Assembly (NCBI GenBank): GCA_904066235.2
Contig: CAJFCV020000001.1
Coordinates: 806,001-870,000 of the forward strand
From: Bursaphelenchus xylophilus
Taxonomy: Eukaryota; Nematoda; Chromadorea; Rhabditida; Aphelenchoididae
DNA length: 64,000 nucleotides
Direction of reading: 5' to 3'
The notes under the pieces were generated by a model that did not search any database, was not told the DNA's origin, and worked only from the letters and a program-made list of their open reading frames with translations. Shown here piece by piece: positions 38,301 through 53,300 of this stretch; position 1 is the stretch's first letter, and each line of letters starts with the position of its first letter. The position numbers were made by a program, and so were the translations under genes.

Positions 38301-41300
38301 AATTTATTTTGCAAAGCGAAGCAGAGGGAACGGAGAAGTCTCAGCAAACTTGTTGTTATTTTTCGGGGTAAAATACGCCTTGGTGAACGATATTTGATTT
38401 TTTTTTCCAATTTTTGGCCTAAAATAATGTTTTTTGGGGATTTTTTTATAGATGTTGCGGTTCTTGATCGACGAAATGACTTGTAAACGAAGTTTTTTAC
38501 CTTGTTGTGTAATAAAAAGTAAAAGAATTTGAGAAAAGGCAGACTTTTCGACCTTGTTTTAGCAAAAGGCTAGTGTAATATAAAAAGTTTGTATACCATT
38601 GTGTTTATGATTCAGAAACGGCCAAATATGAATTCATATTATATTTTGAGGGCTTTAAAAAAATTTTTAATTATTTTTTTTTTGTAAAAAATTCGTATTT
38701 TTCGACCTTATTTTAGTAAGGTCAAGTGTAATGTTATGCAAAAATTGTGGTAAATTTGATGTTTTTAGGTAATAAGTGTGACGGAAAGGGATTTTAAAAT
38801 GTTTTTGACGCTTTTTTAAAAGTGTAAAGTAATTATTTTTTGGGGAAATAAAAATATTTTGACCTTATTTTAGTGTCTACCTCAAATTAGTCTCAATTTT
38901 GCTAATTTTTGAGGTATATTTTGGGTGGAAATTCTGAGAATTCGAAGTTAAAATATGTTATTAGATGATTTTCGAAATTCCACATCCATCAAACCCCTGT
39001 TTCGCGCGATTATGTCCAATAATTCATCTTTTTGATTGGTTCTCCCGCCAAAAATATGAAAAACGTTTGTTTTTGATTATTTTTGCTCGTGAAATAAATG
39101 AATTTCGACGTAGCCCGTCTCGTAGTATCTCTTCCAAAAGTTTTCCCACAATTTTCTTCCAATTTAGCAAGAATTCCGGTGTTTTTTCACCTGAAAAGAC
39201 TCTTTTCCGCCAAAAAAGTCTTCCGACCCCCTAAACTTTTTTAATTCCTCTACGATTCGAGTCGAAATTGACGGAAATTCCGTGTAAATTGGTAATGTGT
39301 CTTGGTTTAGCGTAAAATGGAAGGTGGGAGTGCTTTGAGGGCGTCTGATGATATTGTACTAGACCATTAGAATCCGAAAATGGATTTGAATATTTTAAAT
39401 GAAGAGCAGATGCTTCCGAGCACCTCGAAAGCTTCTTCCGATAAGAAGAAGCGGAAACGCGGAAAGTCCGTGGTCGTTATCCAACGAATCATCATCAATC
39501 ATGAGGTAAATTCGGGGAAGTTTGGGCGCGAACTGCCGAAAATTTGATTTATGAAAATGAATGACTATATAGCGGTCATAATGATTAAATATTGTGAGTG
39601 TGTAAAATATAAGTAAAAGTCTGATTTAATTCATTTTTTATCTGTGTAGGGCGCGATCTGCCAAGTCATATTTAAAAAAATGATAACTACAATTGTAATA
39701 AAGCGTATACAATGACGGACCTGATCCAGTGGCAAAAAACGTAACATTTTGCATCAGGAAAGTATCAAAAGATGCAGCAAAATGCCTCCCTCTTCAGGTG
39801 AAAAAATTCCGATTTCAAAAGCGCGTCCTTCAAAACGAGATTTTTTCACTTGGGGAGGGAGGTATTTTGCTACATTTTTGATACTTCCCGGATGCAAAAT
39901 GGTACGTTTTTTGCCACTGGATCAGGTCCCCCACTGTACAGTGTTAGAAGAGTGAAATTACACCTTTTTAACACTCGATTTTAGGTAAATTAGAAGTCTA
40001 GGGCGCGAACTGCGCAAAAAATTTTTGGTGATTTTGCCCAATTTTTGATATTATAGCCAATCCTCAGCCTTGAAAAGAGAATCTTACAAATTTGTTGATG
40101 CTTATAATTACTTTGCTCTGTATTTTTAGGAGATTGAAACTGCACCATTCCCAACGCCCGTCTCGACCCGTGAAAGCGAGGAAAAAGACATTTCCCAGGG
40201 CAGTGACTCACAAAACTTTGTGACGCCCAGAGAAACGCCGGAAAAGAATGTCGAACAATCGAATGTATCCCTGCCCGTTGATCTCAATTTTAATCAGGAA
40301 GACGACTTTGTGATTGTCGACAAGTTTGACGAAGAAAATGGCAATTTTTCGACCGAACATGAGCAAAAAATTGATGTTGAACTTGAAAAAAGTGAGGGTT
40401 CTGGAAAGAGGAAGGAGTTGAGAGATGAAGCAGAGCCTGAGAAACTCAGAAGAAGCTTGGAAGTCCAGCATGAGCCGATTGGAAAAGCTGAGGAGCAAGA
40501 TTTCGCCAGGAGTAAGGTCCCGACCAAGTCTAATATCGGAATTAACGCCGTATCGCCGAAATCTGACGCCGCGACTCAAGGAGAAGATGTGTCTAAGCAG
40601 ACCAGTGAATTTGAGACCATGACTGATAAGAAATTGACCGAAAGCATGGCTACCCAATCAGAATGTGAGAGAAAACCAGCTATGAACACGATGGAAACTT
40701 CAACGGACCATAGCTCAACGGAAATTGGCCTCCAAACGGTGGAAGAAAGGCGACAAGAAAGCCAATCCGACACCGGAATCCAAGTCACGGAGAATCTGAA
40801 TGACATGTTGAATGCGTTGGAGAACTGGCTCGAGGAAGCCGAGGACCTAATGCATAGCCAAAGAGCCCCAAGCGCCGACCCAAAGGTTTTGAGAGCACAA
40901 CTTCAAAGCCATGATTTGCACATTAAGTTGGTGGATGATAAACAGGAGAGGTAAGGGGGATGGATCGAGGAGATTTAAGGGATTTTTGGGGGATAGGATA
41001 TTGTAGGAGGTAAAAAAGAGAAATTTTGGAATTTTTTTGTGATGTAGTTGGTTTTGGTAGGGGATTTTAGTCTGAAATGAGGTAGAAATGAATATAGAGG
41101 GTTAGAAAGGAGTTTGAGAGATAATTGGGGAAAATTTTGTGATTTTTTGATATCATTTTTGGCAAAAAATGAGGAAGTTTGAATTTTTTTATATTGCACT
41201 TTGTTTGAGAGCTTGGATTGGGCTCATAATCTAGCCCAGACCCTGTGAGAGCGATGTGAAAGAATTATAATGATATTGAAGCAAAAATCTCGGGAATTTT

Positions 41301-44300
41301 TTATATTGCTATAGGCAAAAGACGAAATTTTTAATTTTTTCGATATTGCACTAGATTTTGAAACACAAATTCACTTTATATACCCAGAATAAGGTATCTA
41401 GATAATTTCTGAACATATTTTGTATTGATTAGTCCCGTCACACAGCCGCACCTACACCTACGAAAGCCCTCTTTGCTTTGGGAGCCCCCCGAAAAGACCT
41501 AATGAGATAAGGGATCTGTCGGACAGTCCGCGAAAATATACCTTAAGCCCAATTGATTTCGCTGCAAGAAAGTCGTATCTAAAGGGAAAGTCAATTTTGG
41601 GAATTTAGAGGGAGTTTTTATGTTGTACTAGAGATTAATGGGGATTTTGAGATTTTTTTGGGTTTGGGGGTGGAATTTAGAGCGGTAAAGGTTTGATAGC
41701 CCTACAGTATGTTTTAGAGCGCATTTACAACAGATTTAGAACTATTTTTTGGAGAGTAAAATACGCCTTTTAACATTATTGTATAAATTTTAGGGACAGT
41801 TTTGATATTTTTACATAATTTTTGCGATTTTCGGGATTTTATTTGAAACTTTTGTACCCGAAAAGTTAGTAAAACACTTGATTGCACAGTACATCCCGTT
41901 TTCAATAGATTTTTTTGTCGGAAATTTCATCATCATGACTAATTTTCTACAATTTTTTTTTATTTTTCACGATTTTTTCTTTTTTTAATTTTTGATTTGA
42001 TGAAACAAAAAAAATTGTTGTCAAAAATACAAGAGGACTGTTTTTTATTCATAATACCATTTTTTCTGAAATTTCACACCAAAATTTTCCAGTATCACCA
42101 AGTTCCTTCGGATGGTCGACCAGCAAAACGCCGACCATCTCCGAGAAGTCGCCAATTCAATCGACGCCCGATATTTGTCGCTGATCCGAGGAGTCCACGA
42201 AAGACGCCAGAACCTCTCGGACGCACTTTGTCTGGCCGAAGATTTCCATCAATTGGCCGGCCCATTACGGCAATGGGTCGATGAAACAACCAAAAAAATC
42301 TCCCAATTGTGCAAAGTGGTGACAACTCCAGAGGAAATTGAGAGAAATCTGATCAAACAAGAGCAGTTACAGGTGAGACAGGGAGTTTGGAGAGTGGGAA
42401 AATGAGATTTAAAAAAATTTTTTTGATTTTTGAAATTTTTTTTGGCAAAATTGTAGTTTTTTGATCAAAAAGGGTAAAAGTTGATGGATTAAGAGCCCAG
42501 AAGCATTTTTTCGCAACTAAAAAAAAATTAAAAACAGTACAGTGGACCTGATCCAATGGCAAAATATGGTAGATTTTGGGAGTAGAACAGAGAGATTTTT
42601 TGATAAATTTCCAATTTCAAAAGCTACATTACAGTGACGGACCTGGTCCAGTGGCAAAAAAACGTACCATTTAGCATCCGGGAAGTATCAAAAAATGTAG
42701 CAAAATACCTCCTTCTCCAAATGAAAGCACTCCGTTTTGAAGGGCGCGCTTTTGAAATTGGAGCGTTTTCACTTGGAGAGGGAGGTATTTTGCAACATTT
42801 TTTGTTACTTCCCGGATGCAAATGGTACGTTTTTTTGCCTCTGGATCAGGTCCGCCACTGTACTATAGCTTTTGAAATTCGAAATTTATCGAAAAATCTC
42901 GAAATTTAAAATCACTTCTTGTATGTTCTACTCCCCAAATCGAGTATATTTCTCCGTTTTCAGGCCGAAATTGATGGAAAACGCGAGCGCTTCGACGAAC
43001 TCGTCGGTCTTTATGTTGAACTTGGGAAATTCGTTGGGTCTGATGACGAAAACGAACTGGACGCTCAAGTTCGCAACCTCACCACGCACTACGACGCCCT
43101 GGGCCAGCGCTGTCTCAACTGCGGATCGGCGTTGCGCAATTTCAGCCAAGACATGTGTAATTTCCTGGCGGATTCCGACGAATTGGCCGAATGGTTGACT
43201 CAAGTGGAAGATGAGTTCGAACAAATGGAACAAATGCCACTGGACAGCGAGCAATTGGTCAGAATTAGCGAGGACTTCTCGGTAGGTTTAGAGAGGAAGT
43301 CATTTGGGTCAACAGAAGGAAATTTGAGGGGTTTTTGGAGGATTGGGACATTATAGTAGTTAAAAAATGAAATTTTTGGGGATTTCTGGATATTAGACTC
43401 GAATTTAATTGTAAATATAGCTTTTTTGAGAAAGCTAGAGACAAATAAAGAAGTTGTCGCAGCATTTCATAGCGTTTTTTAGCTTGAGACATCATTTTTT
43501 CAATTGTAATATAGCTAGTCTACTATAATATAAATTTTCGCTTTCAGGAGCTCGCCCAAGCCATCAATGAACGCCAAGCGACCGTCTTGCGCATTGTTGA
43601 TGAATCCCGCGAACTTTGCGCCCACACTTCTGGCTCGGAAGCGATGCAAATGTCCGCCCGAATCGACCGACTTCAGTCCAGGTACAACGAGCTTTTGAAC
43701 CAGTCCATGAAACGGATCGACGTCCTCGCCAAAGCCATTCAAATCTCAAACGAACTCACGGAGATGGTGGAACAATCGGAGGAGTTTCTGGACGAATGCG
43801 ACGACGCGTTCTACCTTTTGGACGAGGTTTCCGTCGACGAGCAGATCGAGACCCTGGTCGAGCTGGAGAAGATGCTCGAAAACAACGCCGAGTTGGTGCA
43901 GGAGGTCGAAAAAGTCTCCATGGAGTTAAGATCGTTGACTAAAGGAGCCGACGAGGTCGAATTGATCAAGCGCTCGGACGAATTGAGGGAACGATTCGCG
44001 GCCGTCAGAGCTCTAATCGACGAGAGATTGCGTCGAATTCAGAACGCCGACCAAGCCCAACGCGAAACCTTTAGCGCCGTCGACTATTGGCTGGAATTCT
44101 TTGAGGATTCGCTGGCGCAAATTGTCGATTCCGAGCAACCACCCGCCGACCTGGACCAGCTGAAGGAGCTGTGTCTAGAACAACGTGCCCTCAACGAGAG
44201 AGTCGCCTCAGAACGCGCCGGGGTCCGCGATTTGATCGCGGAAGCCCAACGTGTCACGAGAGACGAGAATCTAAGCCTGGGACTCGAAAACAACCAGATC

Positions 44301-47300
44301 AACGCCAAAATTGATCGACTCAGACGACTCGTGGAGGAGGCCGCCAAGGCCGGAGCGGAAAGGCTTGCAATCCTAGAACAAACCGCTGAACTCTGCAAGG
44401 AATTGGTCCCGGAATACGAGCAAATCAATGAGGAACTGGAGCGCCTGGAGACCGAGTTCCAAAACTGCACCGAAATCAACACAGCCATGCCGCAAAACGA
44501 GCTCCGACAACAGCAAATCCACAACAACCAAATGCTTCAGACCCTGCAGAATGAGCGCAAAAATCTCTCGAAATTCGAACGAAATATCGACTCGGTTTCG
44601 GAGCTGTGCAACCCACAAGACGCCGCACATCTTCGACATTTGTGCGATCAACTCTTGGACAGACATAAGGAAGTTTCAGAGGCATTCCGATCAAGAGGCG
44701 CAGCTCTCGACTTGACCGTGGAAAAGTCCGCCGATCTCGGCGACAGAATCGACACCTTCCTCATGAGCATGGAGAATGCGTTGACGATCCTCAGGAACCC
44801 CGATTCAATTGCGGCCAGACCGAATGTACTGCGGAGACAGATCGAAGACAACATTAACAGTCATGTGTCGTGGAAACAGAAAGAACCAATCATGCTGGCG
44901 ATTAGAGCAGCCACAATCGAAGCACTAGCACGAAGTCAGGGAAATCACATCGTGGAGGAAGGTATGAGAGAGGTTTTACATGGTTTTGGAGGAGATAAGG
45001 GGGTCTATGGGAGTTTTATATTACACATGGTGAAGGTCATGGATGATTTAAAAATTTTAATGTTAATGGAATGCAAGTTCGGGAAATCATAGATAATTAT
45101 TGTACATATGACAAAAGCGTCATTTAAAGAGCTTTTGAGGAGCACAGGAGGAAAGATAGGTCGAAATTTTATATTATTCATGACCTGCATCATGGATAAT
45201 ATAAAATTTTGATCTTAAACGCCACAAAATCGGCGGATTTATAGATCGTCTGATAGAAGAACAAACTAGCTTCATTTTGACATGTTGTGGAGAGTATACC
45301 ATTCAGTTTCAACCAAAATTTTATATTATCCATGACCACATTCAAGTATAATATAAAATTGTGGGGTTTGACTCAAAAACCAGGTAAATATACGTATTTT
45401 TAGGCTTATCCCGAAAGCTCCAAGCCCTGGACGAGTATTGGTTCGAACTTCACAACGTTCACGGCAGTCGCGACCTCGTTTTGTGCGAAACTTTACCAAT
45501 CGCCGAGACTTTCTGGCAGTCGGCGCAAAACTGCCAACAACTCTTCAAAAAACAACGAGCAGACCTTGTTACCTTCAACGAATCTGGTCTATATTCATCA
45601 ACGTTGGATTTGCGGAATCAATTCGCCCGCCAGGTTCAACAGGGACTGCAGGCGGCGGAGCTTCAGTTTGCTCAAGTTCACACCTACGCTCAAGAATTGC
45701 TGAGCCGAGTTGGCGACGAAGAGAAGTCATTCGTCGAGCAGCAACTGTTCACATTGAACAATGAGTGGCAATGGCTCAAAAACACCAGCGGCGAACGACA
45801 AACCCGGATGGGAACCGCGCAGGATGTGGTAAGGATGTTGTAGTAGATAAAAGAAAAAATGTGGAAAAAACAAATAAAATAGGGGAAAATAGAAGATTTC
45901 TGCTGATGCAGAAGATGTAACAAGAATGATTATGCAATATTCTGGCAGTTGGAAGAAAAATTTGGCAAAAAATTAGGTCTCGAATATTGTACTAGGCAAA
46001 AGTGGAAAAATCAAAGAAATTTTGATGAAAGATCCTGAAAATTGAGGGTTTATAGCATGGAAAAGGTGCAATAAACAATAAAGCATTATTTTCAATCAAT
46101 TAGAATGTAGAAAAATGTCTAAAATACCTAAAAACATCAAAATTTCTCAAGGATAATATCGAAAATTGATGGAAATTGAAGAAATCAAATGAAAAGGTTG
46201 AATGTTGGTCAAAACTTTGACTGAACACCTCATGCTACACCTTGAAAATAATTTTTGACATCAAAAACTCGGTATCACAAACAATTTTTTGTAAAATTCA
46301 GTAATCGCGACGGATTTTTTGGAACCCCCAAAAATATTTTTTGGACAAAAAGTTGTTCACAATTTTTTCGTATCGGTCGCTCAAGCCCTCTTATATTGTC
46401 GAGTAGATCGAAACGAATGCCCAAATTCCTAAAATTATTTTCTTGTGTGACACCAGCAAGAAAAGCGGGATTTCTCGTCCATAGCGTCCGAAAAATCCCG
46501 TTACCAGAGAGCTTGGTAAAGGTAAAATTATGTGGTTTTTAGTATGTTTGATAGAGGAGACTTTGTTCTTTCTGTCGGTAGATGTTCCCCCCCCCAAAAA
46601 AATTAATATTTTTGGGTTTTTTTGGAGTTTTTTGGTTTAGGACTAATGCTTGCCTAAAATAAGGTCGGGAATGCCGAAAAAGAAGGTTATTACCTCAAAT
46701 TGTTGCGTGAAAAATGGTTATTATGTGATTTCAGTCTCAACAATTTTATCAGCAATCGGATGCAATCCGAAGATGGCTCTCCCACGCCGAAAATCAGCTC
46801 CAGAACATCCCGGAACAACTCCCATCGACCGGAGAGGCAATCCGCAACGAAATGGATAGGCTGAAGGTGTTGAGAAACGAAGCCAACGACCAAAAGATTT
46901 GCATGAATGAATTGGTCCAATTAGCGAGGGATCTGTGCACTTATGCGCAACCGCAACAGGCAAGTATAATATAATTTTTGTTGAATTTTGTTGGATTTTA
47001 GGCTTTTATCGAGCAAATGAGGCTTACTGTTCCGTATTTTAGGCTCAAAAGATCACGGATCAGATCAGCCAGCTTGACCTGAGGTTCAATAGGATCTACG
47101 CACTCCTTGCAAATCATCAAAGAAGATTCGAGCAAGCGTTGTTATCCGGCGGAAACTTTGATCAGCTCTTCGACGAGCTCTCAATTTGGCTAAAGGATGC
47201 GCAAAGGACCTTCGAAGCCATCGATGCAAATGTGGAGGAGCCGAAGAGAATTGAAGTGGAATTGACCAAAATAAGCGCATTGAGGAAGGATATCGCCGCG

Positions 47301-50300
47301 CATGTCCCAAGTTTTGATGAATTGGAGAAGTAGGTGGAGTGATTGAACAATGAAACTGATTTTGGAGGAGTTTTGGAAAAAATTTTATATTGTGGTAGTC
47401 AAAATGTGAATTTTGATGATTTCTTCCAGTTTTTGGATATTTTTTTGGCGTCTTTTGGTTTTTTAAGATGCCAAATGGTTTTTTCGGCGATTTACTTTTT
47501 GGTTTTGATGTTTTAAGATGAAAATTATATTGTAGTAAGTAAAATTTGGGATTTTTTGAAAATTTTTTAAAATTTTTTGTGGTTTTAGGTCCGGAAATGA
47601 ACTCATCCATGCTGATCCTAACGCCCTGATCACCATTCAACCAAAACTTGATCCCCTTATGGCCAAATGGAACCGTCTCAGCGCCAAATCCGAAGAGGCC
47701 CTCAAAAAATTGGAGGACGCGAAAAATGACGCCAATTCCCGAAGATCCCGGTTTGACAAGTGGAGAATGTACCTGGAAGATCTGGCTCAACAAGCCCAAC
47801 TCGCCAAGCCAGTCGGAGCACTCGTTGAGACGGTACAAAGTCAGCTGAACGACCTGCGAAATTTGGCTCAAGATTTGAATGAAAAGGAGAACGTTTTCAA
47901 GCGAGAACTCAACGATGCGGTCGCTAAAAAGGCCGAGCCTTTGGAGACATTAACGCAATTGGATGGAGAATACAGTGGATTGCAGGAGAAGCTGATTGCG
48001 CGACAGACTCAGCTGGAAAAAGCGCTGGAACAAGCGGTACAGCTCGAAAATCAACTGGAAAACCTAAATAAGTGGAGTTCGAGTGCTGAAAAAGCGTTGG
48101 CAAATCAGCCGTTGTTCTCGAGACGCCCGGACAAGCTGGAAAAAGCTTTGGAGGAACAGAAGGCATTTGTGGAAGAGGTTGCGGAACAAAAATTGAAGCT
48201 CAAAGATCTGACGCAAGCTTCAACCAAGGTCCAGTTTAAATGCGATAAAAAAGATGGAATTTATGTGAAGAATCAAGTGGTTACGTTGAAGAATAAGATT
48301 GAGAAGATATCACAGAATGCAAATGAACGGGCGAAGGGTAAGGAGTTGAGAGATTTGGGGGTTAAGGGGATAAATTTTGATTTGGAGGTCTGGTAGGCAA
48401 GGAGAATATAATTTTGGTCGAAGGTTGGGGATTTTGGATGTAAAATGAAGTGGGTTTTATAGAGTGGGCTAGAATCTGTGGTTGCGAAGGTGATCTGGCT
48501 ATTTATAAAGGTGATATAATAGAGATTTGACCTTTTATTTTGTTGCTATGGATGATATAATTTTTATCGAAAATGAGAAAAGTTTGATCTGAAATGTGTT
48601 TTAATCGATAGATTGAGTTATAGTATAGAGTTTAAAAGCGTTTTTGAGAAGTAAGAAGTTTCAAAAAACATGAATTTTGAACTCTTTTTTGTCATGGAGA
48701 ACATAATTTTTGTTCAAAAATTGAGTTTTTGGGGCTGAAATTGTTTCAAATAGAGTTTTTTTTTTGTAGGATAGAAGGATTAAACAGGTTTTGGTAAAGA
48801 ATCCATCGGTAAATTATGTTATCCATGACAAAAAATTGGTCATTCATAACATAAATTTTGCAAATTTTTTTTAGGTTTTGATAAATTGGGCACTTTTAGG
48901 TCGTTAAAGATTTATTACTGATGAATATTATCATTTTTAGGCATGGAAACGGCCTTGGCCGAGACGCAGAGCTACCTAACTGATGCCCAATCTCTCTCCG
49001 ATTGGATCCACGCCGAAGGCCAACGCCTCACCAACGATCCAATCGAAGCCACCGCCGACCGAATCCGACTCCAAGTTGAGCAGCATCGCCAGTTCACGGA
49101 AGAAATCAAGGCCCGTCAAGAGACCTTGGACATTATCCATGGCGCTGGCCAAGTCTTGTCCGAAAGAGCCCCCAAAGAAGACAAAAAATGGTTCAATCAA
49201 CAGAACGCGAACCTAAAACAAGCCTGGACTGGACTGAATCAGCTAGCCAACCGAAGAAATAAGGAGCTGGAGGAGAGTTTGGCCGCCTCAGGGCAATTTG
49301 AAGACGGCCTGGCCAAATTGGTCGACTGGCTGGACGAAAACTTGCCGGGAATCGAAAAAGAATTGGACGAAAACAGATTTGGAGGCGACATGGAGACTCT
49401 GCATAGGCTGGTCATGGAGAATAAGGAGCTAGAAACTCAGTTGGAGCAGAAAAGAAAACCACTGGAGATAGTAAGGAGAAGGTCGATGGAAATCCTCGCT
49501 GAAGCTGATACCGAGGAAGCAAACAAGGTGAAAGAGAAAATAGATGAATTGGAGAGCAAATGGGACAAGCTGGAAGCAGCTCTGAAGGAGAAGGTAGGAA
49601 TTATAAGGAGTTTTGGATATTGTTTTAGGTTAGAGGGCAGGAAGAAAAAAAAATATTTTTTTGTGTGAAAGTGGATGAAGATGAGAGGGTTTTGGGGTTA
49701 GAGGTGAAGAAAATGAAAGAATAATTGTGATTGGGAGGGTATTTTTGGGTTGGAGACATTGATTTTTTGGTTTGGAGGGAAATTTATGTTGTAGTAGGTG
49801 AGGCGGAAAAAACGGAAAATTTTCGATGAAATTCTTTGAGTTTTTGATTGGAAATGGTTGAAAAAGGAAGATTATGAGTTGAGAAAAAGAATTGGATGAT
49901 GGAAAAAAAGTTGGGGCGTTTTTTTGACATTAATTTATATTGTTGTAGGCAAAATTGGAAATTTTTTTGTTTTTTGTGGAATTTTGACGCGGTTTTTGTT
50001 GGAAGTTGATGGAAAAGGAGACTAAGTGACTTTTCAGACATTTTTTAAAAATTTTGTGAGGATTAGCATTTTTTGAAAACATAAATTTTGAGATTTTTTG
50101 CTAATTTTTTGCATTTTTTCAGGAAAAACGTCTCAACTCCGGCCTGGAAGAAGCTGTCGACCTCTCCGAGTCGGCACGAGAACTGAACGAAGCCCTCACT
50201 GAAATCGAATCCCGAATCCGCCGCGAGACCAGCCAGACAACGGACGATGAAGAGAATTCGAGATTGGCTCTGGAGCATCTCGAAAAAATCAAATCGGACA

Positions 50301-53300
50301 TGGAGAACGAAGCCGAGCTCTACAACAAAGTTCAAGGCCTCATCCAGACGATTCAACCCGTTGCCCACCCAAAGGCTCAAGAGAATTTGCAATTTTTGGC
50401 GGCGCAGGCCGGCGAACGATGGGATCAGGTGGCTGGTTTGCTGGAAGAACGCCTCAAACACGCCGAAGAGCACTTTGGAATCCTCAAAGAACACGATCAA
50501 GCCCTCGAAAAGTACAGCAGATTCGCGGAGAATGCGGAGAAACTCCTGGCGGAGACACAAAATGCCTCGGGGCACGCGGAAAATCTCGAGGAAATCGTGG
50601 AATTGATCATGAAACATGATGAGTTCAAACGAGCCCTCAGGGAAGAGCAGCCGAAAATCGAAAAGGTCGTGGAAGTGGGCCAAGGCACGCAGAAAATGTC
50701 GAGCGAAGTGAAGCCACCACCGAAGCGGATTCAACAGCGATTCGCGCGAAGCGGCGGAGCCAAGAGATTGCTCAGCTCCGGAGAGAAAAAGAAGTGAGTT
50801 GGAGAGGACTTGAAGAACAGAGAGGAGGATTTTTCGGATTTTCGAGAGAATAGAGAGTATCTCTCAATCCCTTCTATAGAGTATAGAAGGGATTGAGAGA
50901 AAGTTTCGACAGGCTTGAGGAGGATTTTTCGGATTTTTGAGAGGTTTTTTATATTGTAGTAGGTGAAAGTTGAGGGTTTTGAAAATTTTGAGGATTTTCT
51001 CCAATTTTTTTGGTTTGAAATGGCTGAAATAAAAATATTATGGGTTTTTTGGGTCTTAGAGATGGGCTTGGCGATTTTTTCGACCATTTTTTATATTATA
51101 CTAGGTGAAATAGATGATTTCAAAAAAAATTTTTGTCAATTTTTTGGTGTAAACTGACGTTTAAAGGTTGAAATACGAAGTGTAAGGGCAATTTAAAATA
51201 TTTTGGGCCATTTTAAAAGGTTTTTTGGAGTCGATTTTGTATTATACTTGGTAAAAAATTTTTGACTTTTTGACGATTTTTGGGTATTTTTTGTTTGAAA
51301 TGGTAGGAATTGATGTAAAAATGAAGAATTAGACATTTACAGATATTTTTGGAGCGATTTTTTGCTCGAATTTTTACGATTTTTCGAAAATTTTATTATT
51401 TTTTTTTTATTTTCAGCCCCAGAACCAAGCGCCAACGCCGCACCGACCAACTGGAACAGCGATGGCAGAACGTGTGGAACAACGCCATCGAGCTGGAAGA
51501 GGAACTCAAGGCGCGCCGAGCCCGCATCGAAGAGCTCCAACGACTGGAAGGCTTCACCTTTGCCGATTGGAGGGACCGTTACATCAAATGGATGGACACC
51601 ACGAAGGCAAGACACTCTGATCTGTTCAGACAGATTGACAAAACTGGGCAGGGCCAGGTGCCCAGAGAGGAATTCATTGAAGGAGTTTTGAAGTCGAGGT
51701 TCCCAACTACAAGATTGGAGATGGAGAAGGTGGCGGATCAGTTCGATCGCGACGGAATGATATCGTCCAGAGAATTTGCGAACTCTCTGAGATATGTGGA
51801 CACGAAAAAGGTGAGTTGAAGGGGGTTTGGGCGGTTTTTGAGAGATTTTTTATATTCACCATGAGAAAAATTTAAATTTTTTTCGGTTTTTGGGGTAATG
51901 AGCTAAGGAATGGATGTTAGAGTGTTTTTAGGACAGATTGGAGGAGATGGCGCCTTTAAATTGAGGTTAGAAGCAATTTTGGGAACTTTTTTGATATTAA
52001 TTTATATTATTCATGGGGATTTTTTGGTACTTCTTTTTTGAATTTTTTATGGCAAAAATAATTTTTTATATGTTTAGCACCGTCTGCCCGCTGTTCCCGG
52101 CCCTTCTGCCACTCCCAGACGTCAAATTCCAGTCCCGTTAAGGAAGTCCCCAACCCAGATCAAGGTGGACAAGGAGAAGATTGCAACCGAGATCAAAAAA
52201 GAAAGCCAAATGTGCAAATGCAACGACCACTTCAAGGTATGAAATTTTGACAATTTTTTGGGAGTATCTTTGAACAAAAAAAAATTCAAAAAAATTCTCA
52301 AAAAAATTAAAAAATTCTTTTTTCAACAGGCCAATAAAACAATATAAAACCAACAAAAAACAAGTTTGACCACTTCCCAATATCATTTCTACTTCAAATT
52401 ACACAAAAAACTTGCAAAAAGAGCGATTAGCAGCGAGTGGTTTCGATCCACCGACCTCTGGGTTATGGGCCCAGCACGCTTCCACTGCGCCACGCTGCTA
52501 CGGTCTCGATCCGGAGTAATTCTGATCACACAGGAGGATTGGAGGGCTTAGAGTAGTCGAAAAACCATATTATAATCAAAAGAAAATCCAAATAACGTTT
52601 AAATTAAAATTTATCAGCACAACATTAAACAACAATGAAAATGAATATGTAAATAATAACTATTAAAACCGGCATTTTGAATAAAAGAGATCAAATAAAT
52701 ATAAAAGTAGATTAAATATTAATAACATCGATTTCTTCATCTTCTTCCTGCTCTTCTTCATAGCGCTCCTCCAAATATTCTTCTTCCTGCTCTTCTTCAA
52801 TCCACTGACCTTCTTCTTCTTCTTCTTCTCCAATCTCCTCTTCTTCCAAATATTCTTCTTCCTCTTCCAGCTCCCGATCTTCTTGATCTTCTTCTTCAAA
52901 TTCCTCTTCTTCCAAGCATTCTTCTTCCTCTTCTTCTACCAACTGACCTTCTTCTTCTTCTTCTTCTTCCTCAAACTCTTCTTCATCCAAATCTACTTCT
53001 GCCCATTCTTCTTCCACATCCAATTCATGACCATCTTCATCATCTTCCCCATACAGCTCGTCGTACAGACTACTGTAGTAGTCTGCTTCCTCGTCGGCCT
53101 CATATTGCAACCTCTTCATCGTCTTCTGTTCTTCCATTTCTCTGAGCAGTTCCTGAAAAAAGAAATTGTCAGCAAATAATAAATGGGTTTAAACTGGTCA
53201 TTTATAAGCTAAAGCAACAATAAAATGTTATTGCAAATTATTTTTGAGATCAAAAAAAATAAGAATTTGGTATTTTTTCATGTTTTAACAGCGCTTAAAG

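Noticed and set aside
47086..47871. 261-residue minus-strand open frame
   Set aside because: It spans two spectrin-repeat exons and an AT-rich intron of vab-10B. The intronic part is low-complexity Lys/Asn/Phe, so it is chance.
52883..53179. Phe-rich plus-strand open frame of 98 residues
   Set aside because: It is the antisense of the Glu-codon-rich exon 2 of the nested gene.
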